Assembly (NCBI GenBank): GCA_903879915.1
Contig: CAIRNJ010000059.1
Span: 1-40,788, forward strand
DNA: 40,788 bases
Source: an uncultured Elusimicrobia bacterium
GTDB taxonomy: Bacteria > Elusimicrobiota > Elusimicrobia > Elusimicrobiales > UBA9959
Reading direction: 5' to 3'
Shown: piece after piece, positions 31,413-40,718 of the stretch
Layout: every line of letters begins with the position of its first letter
Numbering within the stretch: position 1 is the first letter of the stretch
Program-made: the position numbers and the translations under genes
Notes under the pieces: model-generated
What the model saw: the letters and a program-made list of their open reading frames with translations, nothing else
Told to the model about the DNA's origin: nothing
Database searches by the model: none

Positions 31413-34022
31413 TCAGGGCAGCGCCTTCAGCCGCGCCGCCGCCGCCGCGTTGCCGGGCTCGTAATCCAGGTACCGGGCCCATTGCGCCCGCGCGGCCGGG
31501 AAGTTCCGCTCCTTCTCGTACACCACGGCCAGCCCGTAGCGCACGGCGTTGTCGGCGTCGTTGGCGCGCAGCACCGCCGCCAGGTCGGCGCGCGCGTCCG
31601 CCAGCCGGCCCGCCCTGAAATAATATTTCGCCCTCAGCGTGCGCGCCTTCAGGTTGCCGGGCTCGGCCGCCGCCAGCGCCTCGGCCGCCTGCAGCGCCGC
31701 CGGCCGGTAGCCCGGCGCGGTAAGCTCGCGCTCCAGCGCCAGGTACCGCCCCAGCCACGCCACGTCGGGGTCGCTGTTCAGCCCCAGGCGGCGCGCGGTG
31801 CCCATAAGGTTCTCCGCCAGCATCCTGTTCTCCGGCGCCGCGCGCACCCCGCGCGCGTACGCCCCCCGCGCGGCCGGGTAATCCTTGGCGAGCGTATAGA
31901 AATAGCCCAGCGTGTTCCACATGTTGCCGTCGTACGGGAAAGCTTTCACGGCCTCTTCGTAATCCGCGGCCGCGGCGCGCCCGCGGGCGTCGCGGTCGGG
32001 CAGCGAAACATACACCTCGGCCAGCGCCTGCCAGGTAAGCTGGCTGAGCGGGTTGATGAACGACGAGACCTGCAGGTAGTTGAGCGCCTCCAGCGGGCGG
32101 TTCAGGCGCTTGAGCACTATGGCCAGGTTGAAATAGATCTCGTCGTAGCCGGAGTTGGACCTCAGCGCCTCGAGGTAGCCCCAGGCCCCTTTCTCCAGGT
32201 CCCCCGAGCGCACGTAGGCGTTGCCCATCTCGTAGTTGCTGTTGACCTCGCGGGGATGGGCTTCCCAGGCGCGCCGGAGCTCGGCCGCCGCGCCCGCGAA
32301 ATTATTCATGCGCATGGCCTTGAAGCCGCTGAAATAGCGCAGCTCCCTGGTGAACTGGCGCTCCCAGTACCACGCCCCCCCCAGGCAGCAGACGATAAGC
32401 AGCCCGGCCGCGGCCGCCGCCGCGCGCGGCCGCCGCCACGCGGCGTACGCCGGGGCGCCCGCGCCGCGGGTCTTCAGGGCCAGCGCCCCGGCCACCCACC
32501 AGAAAGCCAGCGCCGGCACGGCGAAATGCAGGGAAACGTTGAGCATGTTGTCGGCGAGCATCCCGGCCAGCCCCGCCGCCAGCGCGGCGGCGTAACAGCC
32601 GGCGTCCGGCGGCGCCGCCCGGAAGAACCGGTAGAAGCCGTAGAACAGCGCGGCCAGCAGCCACAGGTAGACGCCCAGCCCCAGCAGCCCGGCCTGCGCC
32701 CACTGCTCCAGCAGCTCGTTGTGCGCGTTGTTGGCGTGCGTGCGCAGCGCGCGCATCTCGGGGAAATTGAAGATCAGCCGCCCCTGGTAGAACGGATAGA
32801 ACAGCTCGAACTGGCCCCAGCCCTTGCCCAGCAGCGGGTCTTCCAGCCCCATCTGCCAGGCGCTGGTCCAGATAAGCAGGCGCTGGTGGAACGAGGAGTA
32901 GATCTTCTCCGGGGCCGCCGCCAGCGAATAGGCCGACGGCGTGTCGAGCGCCCCGGACGCCTCGCCCACGCGGTCCAGCAGCCCGGAGCTGAACGGCTTG
33001 AGCGACGCGGAAGGCCAGAAGAGCAGCAGCACCAGCGCCGCCGCGGCGAAAGCGCGCGGGAATTTGCGGCCGGCCAGGGCTTTGCTGCGCTGAGCGAACC
33101 AGCCGAAGAAGCCCAGCGCCACCGCGGCCCCCAGCCAGGACGACCTGGTGAGGCTGGCCATGAGCATCCCCTCGTAGGAGAGGAACACCAGGCCGTAGTA
33201 CCAGCGCTTCGCCGCCGTTTCGGCCCTGAGGAAATACCAGGCGGCCAGCGGCAGCAGCAGCACCACGTACGACGAGATGAAGTTAGGGTTGCCGAAAGTG
33301 GACACCGAGCGGTTGCCGTAGGGGTTGATCAGCTTGGCCCACACGAACTCGACGTGGAAATACTCCAGCACGCCGTAAAGCGAGGCGATGGCGCCCACCG
33401 ACAGCGCCAGGTGCAGGATATCCTCCTGCCGGCAGCGCTTTATGAGCAGGTACACCGCGGCTATCCCCCCCGCCCACAGCAGCGACCCGTAGGGGTCCAG
33501 TATCCGCTGCAGCACCCCGTCGCCGGCGGCCGGCAGCTTAAGCCACGGGAAAAGGAACCACAGCCCGCCCCAGACCAGGATGAACGCAAGCCATTTCCCC
33601 GCCGGGACCTCGGCGTCGCGGCCGGAGGAGTACGGCATGCTGAACGCCAGGAAAAAAACGAAAGCGCAGTTCACCACGAAAAAAATGCCGGCGCGCAGGC
33701 CTTCCGAGATCATGGCCGGGTGATAGAATTTTGCGTGGCAGAACAGCGACCAGGCGAAGGACGCCGCGTATACCGCCAGCAGCGCGCCCAGGGGCCGGTT
33801 CAGCGCGGTGCGCGGCAGCAGCCAGGCCCCGCGCCTGAGCGAAGCCGCGCAAAACAGCGCGGCCGCGCCCAGCAGCGCCACGTTCAGCAGCGTTATCTGC
33901 AGGTAGTACGGGTTGCGCGTAAGGTCGGTGAAGAACAGCAGCGGGGACACAAAAAAAACGACCGTCAGCAGCAGCGCCAGCGGACCGCGGGCCACGGGAA
34001 AGTTGTTTTCTTGGTCCTGCAT
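31413..34022 (-). CDS. O-antigen ligase/polymerase-like membrane protein with TPR tail (second copy)
   Basis: An 869-residue protein with about a dozen membrane helices in the first ~500 residues, followed by TPR units to the end. The ligase-like part includes YGNRSVSTFGNPNFISSYVVLLLPLA, the conserved periplasmic-loop region LIWTSAWQMGLEDPLLGKGWGQFELFYP and the HNELLEQWAQAGLLGLGVYL motif of the Wzy/WaaL/PglL superfamily. The tail has repeated units such as NSNYEMGNAYVRSGDLEKGAWGYLEALR and DEIYFNLAIVLKRLNRPLEALNYLQ. Members transfer or polymerise lipid-linked glycans in the periplasm, including onto pilins (PglL/PilO type). The ATG follows the upstream TAA without a gap. It is a diverged tandem relative of the upstream gene. 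Confidence 0.83.
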   Translation of the reverse strand: MQDQENNFPVARGPLALLLTVVFFVSPLLFFTDLTRNPYYLQITLLNVALLGAAALFCAASLRRGAWLLPRTALNRPLGALLAVYAASFAWSLFCHAKFYHPAMISEGLRAGIFFVVNCAFVFFLAFSMPYSSGRDAEVPAGKWLAFILVWGGLWFLFPWLKLPAAGDGVLQRILDPYGSLLWAGGIAAVYLLIKRCRQEDILHLALSVGAIASLYGVLEYFHVEFVWAKLINPYGNRSVSTFGNPNFISSYVVLLLPLAAWYFLRAETAAKRWYYGLVFLSYEGMLMASLTRSSWLGAAVALGFFGWFAQRSKALAGRKFPRAFAAAALVLLLFWPSASLKPFSSGLLDRVGEASGALDTPSAYSLAAAPEKIYSSFHQRLLIWTSAWQMGLEDPLLGKGWGQFELFYPFYQGRLIFNFPEMRALRTHANNAHNELLEQWAQAGLLGLGVYLWLLAALFYGFYRFFRAAPPDAGCYAAALAAGLAGMLADNMLNVSLHFAVPALAFWWVAGALALKTRGAGAPAYAAWRRPRAAAAAAGLLIVCCLGGAWYWERQFTRELRYFSGFKAMRMNNFAGAAAELRRAWEAHPREVNSNYEMGNAYVRSGDLEKGAWGYLEALRSNSGYDEIYFNLAIVLKRLNRPLEALNYLQVSSFINPLSQLTWQALAEVYVSLPDRDARGRAAAADYEEAVKAFPYDGNMWNTLGYFYTLAKDYPAARGAYARGVRAAPENRMLAENLMGTARRLGLNSDPDVAWLGRYLALERELTAPGYRPAALQAAEALAAAEPGNLKARTLRAKYYFRAGRLADARADLAAVLRANDADNAVRYGLAVVYEKERNFPAARAQWARYLDYEPGNAAAAARLKALP

Positions 34023-36410
34023 TTATTTCTTGGGGAGCGCCCCGGCCGGCACCTGCAGCCGGGCGATGCCGAGGTTGCGCTGGGCGGGCGCGTAAGTAGG
34101 GTCTTTTTGCAGCGCCATCTGGTAGGCTTCCACGGCCTCGGGGAACTTGTGCAGATTGTACAGCACGTTGCCCATGTTGGAGTACGCTTCGGCGGTATCG
34201 TGCAGATGCCCTTTGACGAAGCATTTCCAGGCGTACAGATTGTGCTCGTACTCTTTTTTCGCGGCCGGCAGGTCGTGGCGCATGTAATCTATCTGCGCCT
34301 TGCGGTAATAGTTCAGGTCGTAGACCGGGTCTATCTCCTCGTAAAGCGCGAAGCGCGCCATGGCCTTGTCGAGATACTTGGCCGCCTCGTCGGCGCGGCC
34401 GTTCTTCACGAGGTAGTCGTACATCTTCATGTACATGATGCCCACCTGGTGGTGCATCTGCACGTAGTTGGGCGCCATCGAGCGCGCCTTCTCGTAGGCG
34501 GCTATGGCCCTGTCGTAATCCGTGCGCAGCTCGCCCGGCTTGTCGCCCCATTCAGGGTGATGCGACTTCGTCATGTCGAACCGGTCGTTAAAAACGTTGC
34601 CCGTGAAATAATAGGGCATGATGAAGAACTCGTTGAGCTTGTTCACCTTCTGGTAATAGCTGATGGCCTCTTCCCACTTGCCCTGCTTGGAGAAGAAAAT
34701 GGCCATGTTATGGTAAACGTCGCCCTTGAACCAGCCCCAGAAATAATAGAGCGGCAGCATGGTGACCAGCAGCACCAGCGGCGCCGCCACGGAAACGCCT
34801 TTGAACAGGATGCCGCCGAAGATATAGATGCCGCCGCCCACGCAGGCCAGCATCAGCGCCCAGGCGATGTTCCACTGCAGCACTTCGCCCTGTGAGGTGT
34901 ACAGGCTCACGGACCCCTGCAGTTCGGAGAACTGCCGGAGTATCAGGAAGCAGGTATACAGGATGCCCGCCATGGCGCCTATGCGCGCTATCCACATCAG
35001 CGCCTTGAACGTGGCGGACGGGGCCTTCTTCTCTTCGCCGGCGGCCGCCTCGTCTTTGTAATGCAGCTCCCACAGCGCCCGGCCGCGCGCCAGGTTCACT
35101 ACCACGCCCGGCAGCAGCCCGAGGAAAATGCCCGAAGAAACGAAACGCATGCTGACGTCGGTTAAATTGTGCGCGAGCATCCCCAGCAGCGCCGTAAGGT
35201 AGCCGAGAATGTCGTAGGCCACGGGCGGCGGCCGCGCGCCCTTCAGGTTGTCCGTCAGGGCCGACAGCGCGCGCAGGCCCACCACGGTTACGAAAATTAT
35301 CAGCCAGAAATAAAGCCCGCCGCCGATGATGCCGTTGTCCATCACCTGCTCGAGGTGCTCTTCTTCGGCGTGGTCGGTTTCGGTGTTATGCTTGCCTTCG
35401 ATATGGAAAATGACGGGCCGCCGGTACGCCGGGTAGATCACCTTAAAGCTGCCCACGCCTATGCCGGCCAGCGGGTGGGACTCTATCATTTCCCAGGTGG
35501 ACAGCCAGGTGGCCACGCGGAAACTGGCGGAATTCGGGCGCATGTAAGTAAAAACTATGATGGTGATGAACGCCGCCACGGGGATAATGGCTGAAATAAG
35601 CACGAACTTCACTTTGCTGATCTGCAGGCGTTCGCGCAGGAAGAAGTAGCCGTAGAACATGGCGAAGATGAAGAACGAGATGGCGAAACCCAGCCACGCG
35701 CCCTTGGTCTCGGTGGCGTACAGGCACAGCAGGTTAAGGAAGATGAGCGGCAGCAGCAGGACGGAGCGCTTCTTTAGGAACTGGGTGACCGCTATAGGCA
35801 GTATCAGCACCAGGAAGTTGCCGAAGAAGTTGGGGTTGCCGTAAGTGGAGAAAACGCGCTGCGCGAAAGCCCCCCGCCAGACGAAGGGATCGAGCCCCGG
35901 CCCCTGCTCCTTGGGGAACCAGCGCGTATCCAGGAACTGTATAAAGCCGTAAAGCACCGAGATATAAGCGGTGATGATCAGTATCTTCGTGAGGCGGTCG
36001 ATGGACTCGGTGGTGAATTCGCGGATGATTATCAGCGTTACCGACATGTAAAGCACGTACCGGACGAAGTCGTCCACGCTGGGGCCCCAGTAGGGCGCGT
36101 GGAAGAACGAAAATATCACGTAGAGCAGGTAGGCGAAGAAAGGCGCCAGCAGGATGAAGTCCTCGCGGCGGAAAGCCCGGCGGCCTTCGAGGATGAGCAG
36201 AGAGACCCACATGCCCAGCATGCTGACGCCGCCCATCTGCAGCAGCGTTATCTTTACCTGGGCGGAATCGTAGGTGCGCAGGTAGAAACTGTCGGAAACA
36301 AGAAGATAAAGAAGAGGCAGCCACCAGCAGATGGCCTTGCGGGCGAAACCGACGCCGGGCGCGAAGTTAACGTCCTCTAACTCGGGAGTATAATTTTTTT
36401 TCTTTGCCAT
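34023..36410 (-). CDS. O-antigen ligase/polymerase-like membrane protein with TPR tail (first copy)
   Basis: A 795-residue protein with the same design as its downstream neighbour: about twelve membrane helices with RVFSTYGNPNFFGNFLVLILPIA, then RVATWLSTWEMIESHPLAGIGVGSFKVIYP and DHAEEEHLEQVMDNGIIGGGLYFW in the catalytic-loop region, and a TPR tail (WEEAISYYQKVNKLNEFF, AIAAYEKARSMAPNYVQMHHQVGIMYMKMYDY, HDTAEAYSNMGNVLYNLHKFPEAVEAYQMAL). The middle carries extra helices between the ligase part and the repeats. It would act on undecaprenyl-linked glycans on the periplasmic face. The start is the ATG at 36410; a GTG two codons upstream is possible. It lies 66 bases downstream of the tRNA-Thr gene in the same direction. 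Confidence 0.83.
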   Translation of the reverse strand: MAKKKNYTPELEDVNFAPGVGFARKAICWWLPLLYLLVSDSFYLRTYDSAQVKITLLQMGGVSMLGMWVSLLILEGRRAFRREDFILLAPFFAYLLYVIFSFFHAPYWGPSVDDFVRYVLYMSVTLIIIREFTTESIDRLTKILIITAYISVLYGFIQFLDTRWFPKEQGPGLDPFVWRGAFAQRVFSTYGNPNFFGNFLVLILPIAVTQFLKKRSVLLLPLIFLNLLCLYATETKGAWLGFAISFFIFAMFYGYFFLRERLQISKVKFVLISAIIPVAAFITIIVFTYMRPNSASFRVATWLSTWEMIESHPLAGIGVGSFKVIYPAYRRPVIFHIEGKHNTETDHAEEEHLEQVMDNGIIGGGLYFWLIIFVTVVGLRALSALTDNLKGARPPPVAYDILGYLTALLGMLAHNLTDVSMRFVSSGIFLGLLPGVVVNLARGRALWELHYKDEAAAGEEKKAPSATFKALMWIARIGAMAGILYTCFLILRQFSELQGSVSLYTSQGEVLQWNIAWALMLACVGGGIYIFGGILFKGVSVAAPLVLLVTMLPLYYFWGWFKGDVYHNMAIFFSKQGKWEEAISYYQKVNKLNEFFIMPYYFTGNVFNDRFDMTKSHHPEWGDKPGELRTDYDRAIAAYEKARSMAPNYVQMHHQVGIMYMKMYDYLVKNGRADEAAKYLDKAMARFALYEEIDPVYDLNYYRKAQIDYMRHDLPAAKKEYEHNLYAWKCFVKGHLHDTAEAYSNMGNVLYNLHKFPEAVEAYQMALQKDPTYAPAQRNLGIARLQVPAGALPKK

Positions 36411-36476
36411 ACGCACGCGGCGGGCGGCCGGCCGCCACTACTATTCCGCCCAGAACCCCGCCACCAATAAATTATC

Positions 36477-36549
36477 AGCCGAGGATGGGACTTGAACCCA
36501 CAACCCTTCGCTTACGAAGCGAATGCTCTACCAGTTGAGCTACCTCGGC
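36477..36549 (-). tRNA. trnT: tRNA-Thr (anticodon CGU)
   Basis: Read on the minus strand, the 73-base gene folds as a full cloverleaf: acceptor GCCGAGG/CCTCGGC, D-arm GCTC...GAGC, anticodon stem TTCGC/GCGAA with loop TTCGTAA (anticodon CGT, reading ACG), T-arm GTGGG-TTCAAGT-CCCAT. The discriminator base is T, and the CCA end is not encoded. All stems pair, so the gene looks functional. It marks the boundary between the GC-rich block to its left and the AT-richer segment to its right; that segment adjoins its 5' side, not the 3' end usually used by integrases. Confidence 0.97.
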
Positions 36550-36574
36550 AATTGACTGCAATATATATTAGTAA

Positions 36575-36580
36575 ATTATA
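36575..36580 (-). promoter_or_regulatory. -10 element of the tRNA-Thr promoter
   Basis: On the minus strand TATAAT (36580 to 36575) lies 25 bases upstream of the tRNA 5' end, in AT-rich sequence. A convincing -35 hexamer is not visible at 16-18 bases spacing. Position and perfect consensus support a tRNA promoter that may also read into the following gene 34023-36410. Confidence 0.45.
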
Positions 36581-36628
36581 AAGAATTTCCAAAATGCATT
36601 CGTAAAAACGCGGCCCCAAAACCCTCTT

Positions 36629-36662
36629 GGTGTCCAATTTTGGTGGCTCTTTATTGGACACC
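36629..36662. repeat. 10-base perfect inverted repeat in the noncoding gap beside the tRNA
   Basis: GGTGTCCAAT (36629-36638) and ATTGGACACC (36653-36662) are exact inverted copies with a 14-base loop. They lie in the 162-base gap 36550-36711, which holds no gene. The stem lies downstream of the PorV-like gene stop on the minus strand but is not followed by a U-run, so it is at best a weak terminator. It could be the remains of a mobile-element end. Nothing else is visible in the gap. Confidence 0.5.
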
Positions 36663-36711
36663 GGGCCAAAACCGAACAAAACAAGATAGAACCATACACA
36701 ACAAAAGAATA

Positions 36712-38205
36712 TTACTCTGGTGTTGATGAGTTTTTGTCAGGCTGGACTGATTCTAGTGTGTCAATATCAGTATCAAGAAGTGTGTCTTTGGTCTCCAATT
36801 TATCAATAGCCTCCTTTATCCGGACTTTTGTTTCAGCATTATTTGAAAGCAACAGTGCCTTCTTGTAACTATTTATAGCTTTACTGTTATCGCCGCTCTG
36901 CTCGAAACAATACGCCAAACTTAGGCGAGAGTTAACTACTATTGTCTCCGGGAGATTTAATTTCGTTGCAGTCTGAATAGCGGCGAAATAGAACGCTTTT
37001 GCTTTTGGAATATTTTTTAGCTTCAAAGATATATGGCCCTGTTGTTCCAACGTATATATCCTACGTTTATCATTTTCTGGTAATGCCTTTAACGCTTCAG
37101 CATATGACACTGCCGCATTTTCATAATCTTTTTGAGAGATATAATCATCCGCAGCCTCCAGGTAATCCTGATATGTTTTCTGCACGTCGGGGACCGCAAC
37201 TGCAGTTCCTATTTCATCGTTGCTATGAAGCTCATGCTTGGGAACTTGCCCATTTGCCTCTAGATGTTTACGGTTAACCTCGCTTCCTAGTTTCATATTA
37301 AGTGAAAACCAATGTGTTACCCCCAAATCGCCATAGAGACTCCAAGCATAATCAACGGCTAAATCTCCGAAATCTATGCCAGCACCAGCATTTATCCCGG
37401 CCATATCACCTAATTTACTTGTGGAATAACGGCTATTATAACCCGCCCGAAGTGCCAATTCCATTTTTTTACTCAATACAAGTTTATATTCTGTTCCTAC
37501 GGCTATTGTAGGATTAGTCCCTTTTGGGGCAATCCCATCAACAGAAAACAACCACCTGGGAGTAAAAAGAACGGAAACGCCTAACCTGCCGGTCGTCGGC
37601 AAACTGCTTTCGTCATCAATAAACTTAAGGCCATTCCCAGCATTCAAAACGCTCAATCCCAACCCAATTTTTCTGGTCCTGACTTGCAATCCAATATCTC
37701 CTGCAAAAGTAGACGCCACATGTCTGATCCTGGATTTTATTTGTTTTGCTGTTAACCCAAAACCAAACGCGCCGAATTGTTTTGCGTAAGTTACGCTTAA
37801 AGCCATATCACTCGGTTTAATATATTCTCCGGTAGGCACACCGGTTTTATCCATCTCCGCAAGCTGGCCTACAGCCAAGTATTGTGCAGAGACGCCCAGA
37901 ACACCCAGTTTCCCGATGGGTGTTGCAATTACGCCGTAATCGTAAGATATATCCTGAAAATACAGGGCATGCATTAAACCTGCGCTAAATCTAGCAGTGT
38001 AGGCAAGTCCGGCCGGATTATAATAAACAGAAAAAGAATCATCACTTATTGAAGAATATGCTGAGCCCATGGCTATTGCGCGAGCACCAACCGGCAACTC
38101 CAGGAACTGTGCACCGGTAGTACCACGGGCATCCGCGGAAAAATCCGCAGCCCTGACAAAAGACAGGCAGGCAGTGCACAGAGCCAAGAAAAGTATCTTC
38201 CACAT
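36712..38205 (-). CDS. PorV/PorQ-family outer-membrane protein with TPR tail
   Basis: A 497-residue exported protein. A signal peptide (MWKILFLALCTACLSFVRA) is followed by the family's start, TTGAQFLELPVGARAIAMGSAYSSISDDSFSVYYNPAGLA, typical of PorV/PorQ (FadL-like) barrels to about residue 310. A soluble tail (about 335-470) has TPR-type repeats (YISQKDYENAAVSYAEALKALP; YCFEQSGDNSKAINSYKKALLL). In Bacteroidota PorV carries type IX secretion cargo from the translocon to the surface. The gene starts two bases after the stop of the lipase-like gene, whose C-terminus looks like a cargo signal; the pair suggests carrier and cargo (inference). Codons here are AT-rich, unlike those of genes left of the tRNA. 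Confidence 0.83.
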   Translation of the reverse strand: MWKILFLALCTACLSFVRAADFSADARGTTGAQFLELPVGARAIAMGSAYSSISDDSFSVYYNPAGLAYTARFSAGLMHALYFQDISYDYGVIATPIGKLGVLGVSAQYLAVGQLAEMDKTGVPTGEYIKPSDMALSVTYAKQFGAFGFGLTAKQIKSRIRHVASTFAGDIGLQVRTRKIGLGLSVLNAGNGLKFIDDESSLPTTGRLGVSVLFTPRWLFSVDGIAPKGTNPTIAVGTEYKLVLSKKMELALRAGYNSRYSTSKLGDMAGINAGAGIDFGDLAVDYAWSLYGDLGVTHWFSLNMKLGSEVNRKHLEANGQVPKHELHSNDEIGTAVAVPDVQKTYQDYLEAADDYISQKDYENAAVSYAEALKALPENDKRRIYTLEQQGHISLKLKNIPKAKAFYFAAIQTATKLNLPETIVVNSRLSLAYCFEQSGDNSKAINSYKKALLLSNNAETKVRIKEAIDKLETKDTLLDTDIDTLESVQPDKNSSTPE

Positions 38206-38207
38206 AA

Positions 38208-40718
38208 CTATCTCTCAATAGCCAATTTTTTTATCGACCGCCCGCCACCAGACCCTTTATTTTTAATCACAGCTATATATACACCACTAGCCACATTGCG
38301 CCCGACAGCATTCTTCCCGTCCCACGCTTTACACCCATTATCAGCGGCAGTGAAGGCAATTTCACGCACAAGATCCCCTGGAATGTTGTAAATCTGTATC
38401 GTACCTTCACTAGTCAAATTATCAAAGATTAGGCCGCTGCCGCAGCCTGCCACAGTTGCTGAACCAAATCTGCCATTACTATTTGGCTGCCATGGTATAG
38501 GGTAGACACGCGTATTATTTAACACAGGCTGAGCTTGAATAGTTGATGGTCCAGAAAGCGAGTATATTGATAAATGGGTTATTGAGAAAGTTATTGTATG
38601 GTTTGCTACATCCCGGAAAAGAGGCCCGTCAACCTCGGTCCATCTCCCATTATGCCAAGTATATGGACTTAACTCAGATACTTTTACTTCTGGAGATGTC
38701 CCATCAACTATCCCATCGTCATCATCGTCGTTATATGGGATTGTAATGCTTCCGGTCAGTTCGCTTTCATATGTTGAGGACCCATTGTAGATTACAAACT
38801 CGCGCATGGTATCCAAAGAGCCGCTATACTTGTTATTTAGCTCCGTATTAGCAAAAGCCATATCTGCAGGCGTGATTTCAACTGGTGCAGAAAGCGGATC
38901 TGTCGAAATATATAAAGTTGCTCCATAAACCGGCGCGCTGTCTAAATAGATTGAAGTTATCAGATCCGCTGCAAAATATCTTGCACCTGAAGTATTAACG
39001 GAACTAAGTGCAAAAGCTTTCGGCATTGAAGGCATCGAAACAGTGGAATAATTTACAGCCTGTGCTGAGAATCCGTCACGATTGACGCCATCAACCCGCA
39101 CATAATAGGTTACGCCCGGGACAAGTCCCTTAATCTCCACAGGGGTATCTCCCACAAAATCATATCCAACAATATTTGTAGCTAAAGCTGGAATAGTGGA
39201 GACAGCAACGCGATAAGAAGTATCGCCAGGATTCCCCGGGTTCTGCCAAGAGACGCGAATGCGAGTAAGAGCTGTAACGCCCACGCTTTCAATATCGGGC
39301 GGAAGTGCTATAGTTGAGCGCTCCGTCGGCAAGGATGCTGACAGAAGTCCAGAATTATCATAAACTAAAAGTTTTCGTTTATATGTAGTATTAACTGAAA
39401 GGCCGGGTTCAATCCAGGTTGTAGTCCCTGCTGGCAATATGTCAGAGATAATATTGCCAGATGAATCGGCGATTTTGTAGGTATCTGCATCGTCAACAAG
39501 ATCCCAGCGCCATGTAATAGCGGGAGAAAGATCTTGTGCGGCTAAAATATTTGCATGAGATGATCTAGTATTTAAATTTTGCAAGTTAGAGCCATAGCAA
39601 TTGCCCGATGCACAAAACTGCAAATTTGCCCAACCATCCAATATCACTCCGCTCTCCAAAACATCTTGAATCCATGAAAAAGAATTAATGGGAAGTTCAG
39701 CCATAACCGTGGTTCCGGCAGTATTAGACGACAAGCTTTTCCCAAGATAACATGCGTTTCGTAACAATGCAGAATGCGCACTGATAAATGTTCCATCACA
39801 AACGAAAGGCCCGATTCGTGTAATGGAATCCCCTCCCATAGTGAACCGAGCAGAATCTCCTGGGACAGCTATATCCCATTTCCAAGGCGCATAAAAAGCG
39901 TTTGCGATATAAAAAGTCTTTATTTTATAGAAAAACCCAGGCCCAGCTGTTACATCATCGATTGAATTAATAAAGCTGCCATTTTGTTGTAAGTCACTTT
40001 TAATCGCATAATCCAAATATCCTATCGCGGAATAAATCTGCTTATCGGAGATTCCCGTAAGATTTCCGCCTTGATGCGGAGTTTCAAACGTTAATAATTT
40101 AACCACACGACCGCCACATTTATAAGAACTGTTTAAAGGACAATTCTGTTTTTGCATATATGACCGCGCAACTAATCCACCGTTAGAGTGTGCCATTATA
40201 TAGATATTAGAACTTGCAGTTAATCCGAGTTCTTCAATGTATTCTCTAAGTTTGGACGCGATTTGATCATCATCTTCTGCGCCAAATGGAGTTAAACCAG
40301 TTGCTGTTTCATACCTAAATATATACGGTTTGAAGTTTTTAGATAGACCAGAATCATGGAGATATTTAATAAAACTATTGCTATCATTGTTCGCGCCGCC
40401 GAAAACTTGCGGGTAATCATCATCACCAAGATCTCCATCGGCATGAATTGCATTATAACACTGGTTATTGGGAAGACCTGCAACTGTGCAAATTCCATGA
40501 ATAAGAATAAGTGGGCGCCTAACACCCAAATCCTCTTTATCATCCTTATGGGAACATAAAAAAACCAATTTATCTCCAGATTTTTGATCTCCACAATAAT
40601 TATCTGGAGGGTTAGTGGGAGTCACTTCAATTTTTGATGGATTTTGACCTGGATACCATGAAATGCCGTTACTACTGTACTCCCAAGTATTGTAAAGTTG
40701 CAGGCAATTTTGACCCAC
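38208..40718 (-). CDS. Lipase-like alpha/beta hydrolase with fibronectin III and CTD-like domains, 5'-truncated
   Basis: An 836-residue frame. An alpha/beta-hydrolase domain lies near the N-terminus: LILIHG for the oxyanion hole, MAHSNGGLVARSYM with the nucleophile serine, TFETPHQGG; a downstream SAHSALL may hold the histidine. Two fibronectin-III-like modules follow (RWDLVDDADTYKIADSSG; IRVSWQNPGNPGDTSYRVAV...GLVPGVTYYVRVDGVNRDG). The end resembles FlgD-like/type IX sorting domains (VYPIPWQPNSNGRFG, IQIYNIPGDLVREI, AWDGKNAVGRNVASGVYIAVI, KKLAIER). The architecture demands export, yet no signal peptide is present. The only start is a GTG at 40718 inside a repeated motif, with an in-frame TAG 24 bases before it. 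I read this as loss of the true 5' end; the remnant may be untranslated. The C-terminal half is intact. Confidence 0.75.
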   Translation of the reverse strand: MGQNCLQLYNTWEYSSNGISWYPGQNPSKIEVTPTNPPDNYCGDQKSGDKLVFLCSHKDDKEDLGVRRPLILIHGICTVAGLPNNQCYNAIHADGDLGDDDYPQVFGGANNDSNSFIKYLHDSGLSKNFKPYIFRYETATGLTPFGAEDDDQIASKLREYIEELGLTASSNIYIMAHSNGGLVARSYMQKQNCPLNSSYKCGGRVVKLLTFETPHQGGNLTGISDKQIYSAIGYLDYAIKSDLQQNGSFINSIDDVTAGPGFFYKIKTFYIANAFYAPWKWDIAVPGDSARFTMGGDSITRIGPFVCDGTFISAHSALLRNACYLGKSLSSNTAGTTVMAELPINSFSWIQDVLESGVILDGWANLQFCASGNCYGSNLQNLNTRSSHANILAAQDLSPAITWRWDLVDDADTYKIADSSGNIISDILPAGTTTWIEPGLSVNTTYKRKLLVYDNSGLLSASLPTERSTIALPPDIESVGVTALTRIRVSWQNPGNPGDTSYRVAVSTIPALATNIVGYDFVGDTPVEIKGLVPGVTYYVRVDGVNRDGFSAQAVNYSTVSMPSMPKAFALSSVNTSGARYFAADLITSIYLDSAPVYGATLYISTDPLSAPVEITPADMAFANTELNNKYSGSLDTMREFVIYNGSSTYESELTGSITIPYNDDDDDGIVDGTSPEVKVSELSPYTWHNGRWTEVDGPLFRDVANHTITFSITHLSIYSLSGPSTIQAQPVLNNTRVYPIPWQPNSNGRFGSATVAGCGSGLIFDNLTSEGTIQIYNIPGDLVREIAFTAADNGCKAWDGKNAVGRNVASGVYIAVIKNKGSGGGRSIKKLAIER

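Noticed and set aside
31368-34895. Plus-strand open frame of 1175 codons opposite the two O-antigen-ligase genes
   Set aside because: It is antisense to two recognisable genes, rich in Arg, Gln, His, Gly and Pro, and has no domain; it is an artefact of GC-rich third positions on the other strand.
36477-36549. tRNA-Thr as a classical attachment site for the AT-rich segment
   Set aside because: The segment lies on the 5' side of the tRNA, no integrase is visible and no duplicated tRNA 3' end was seen in the window.
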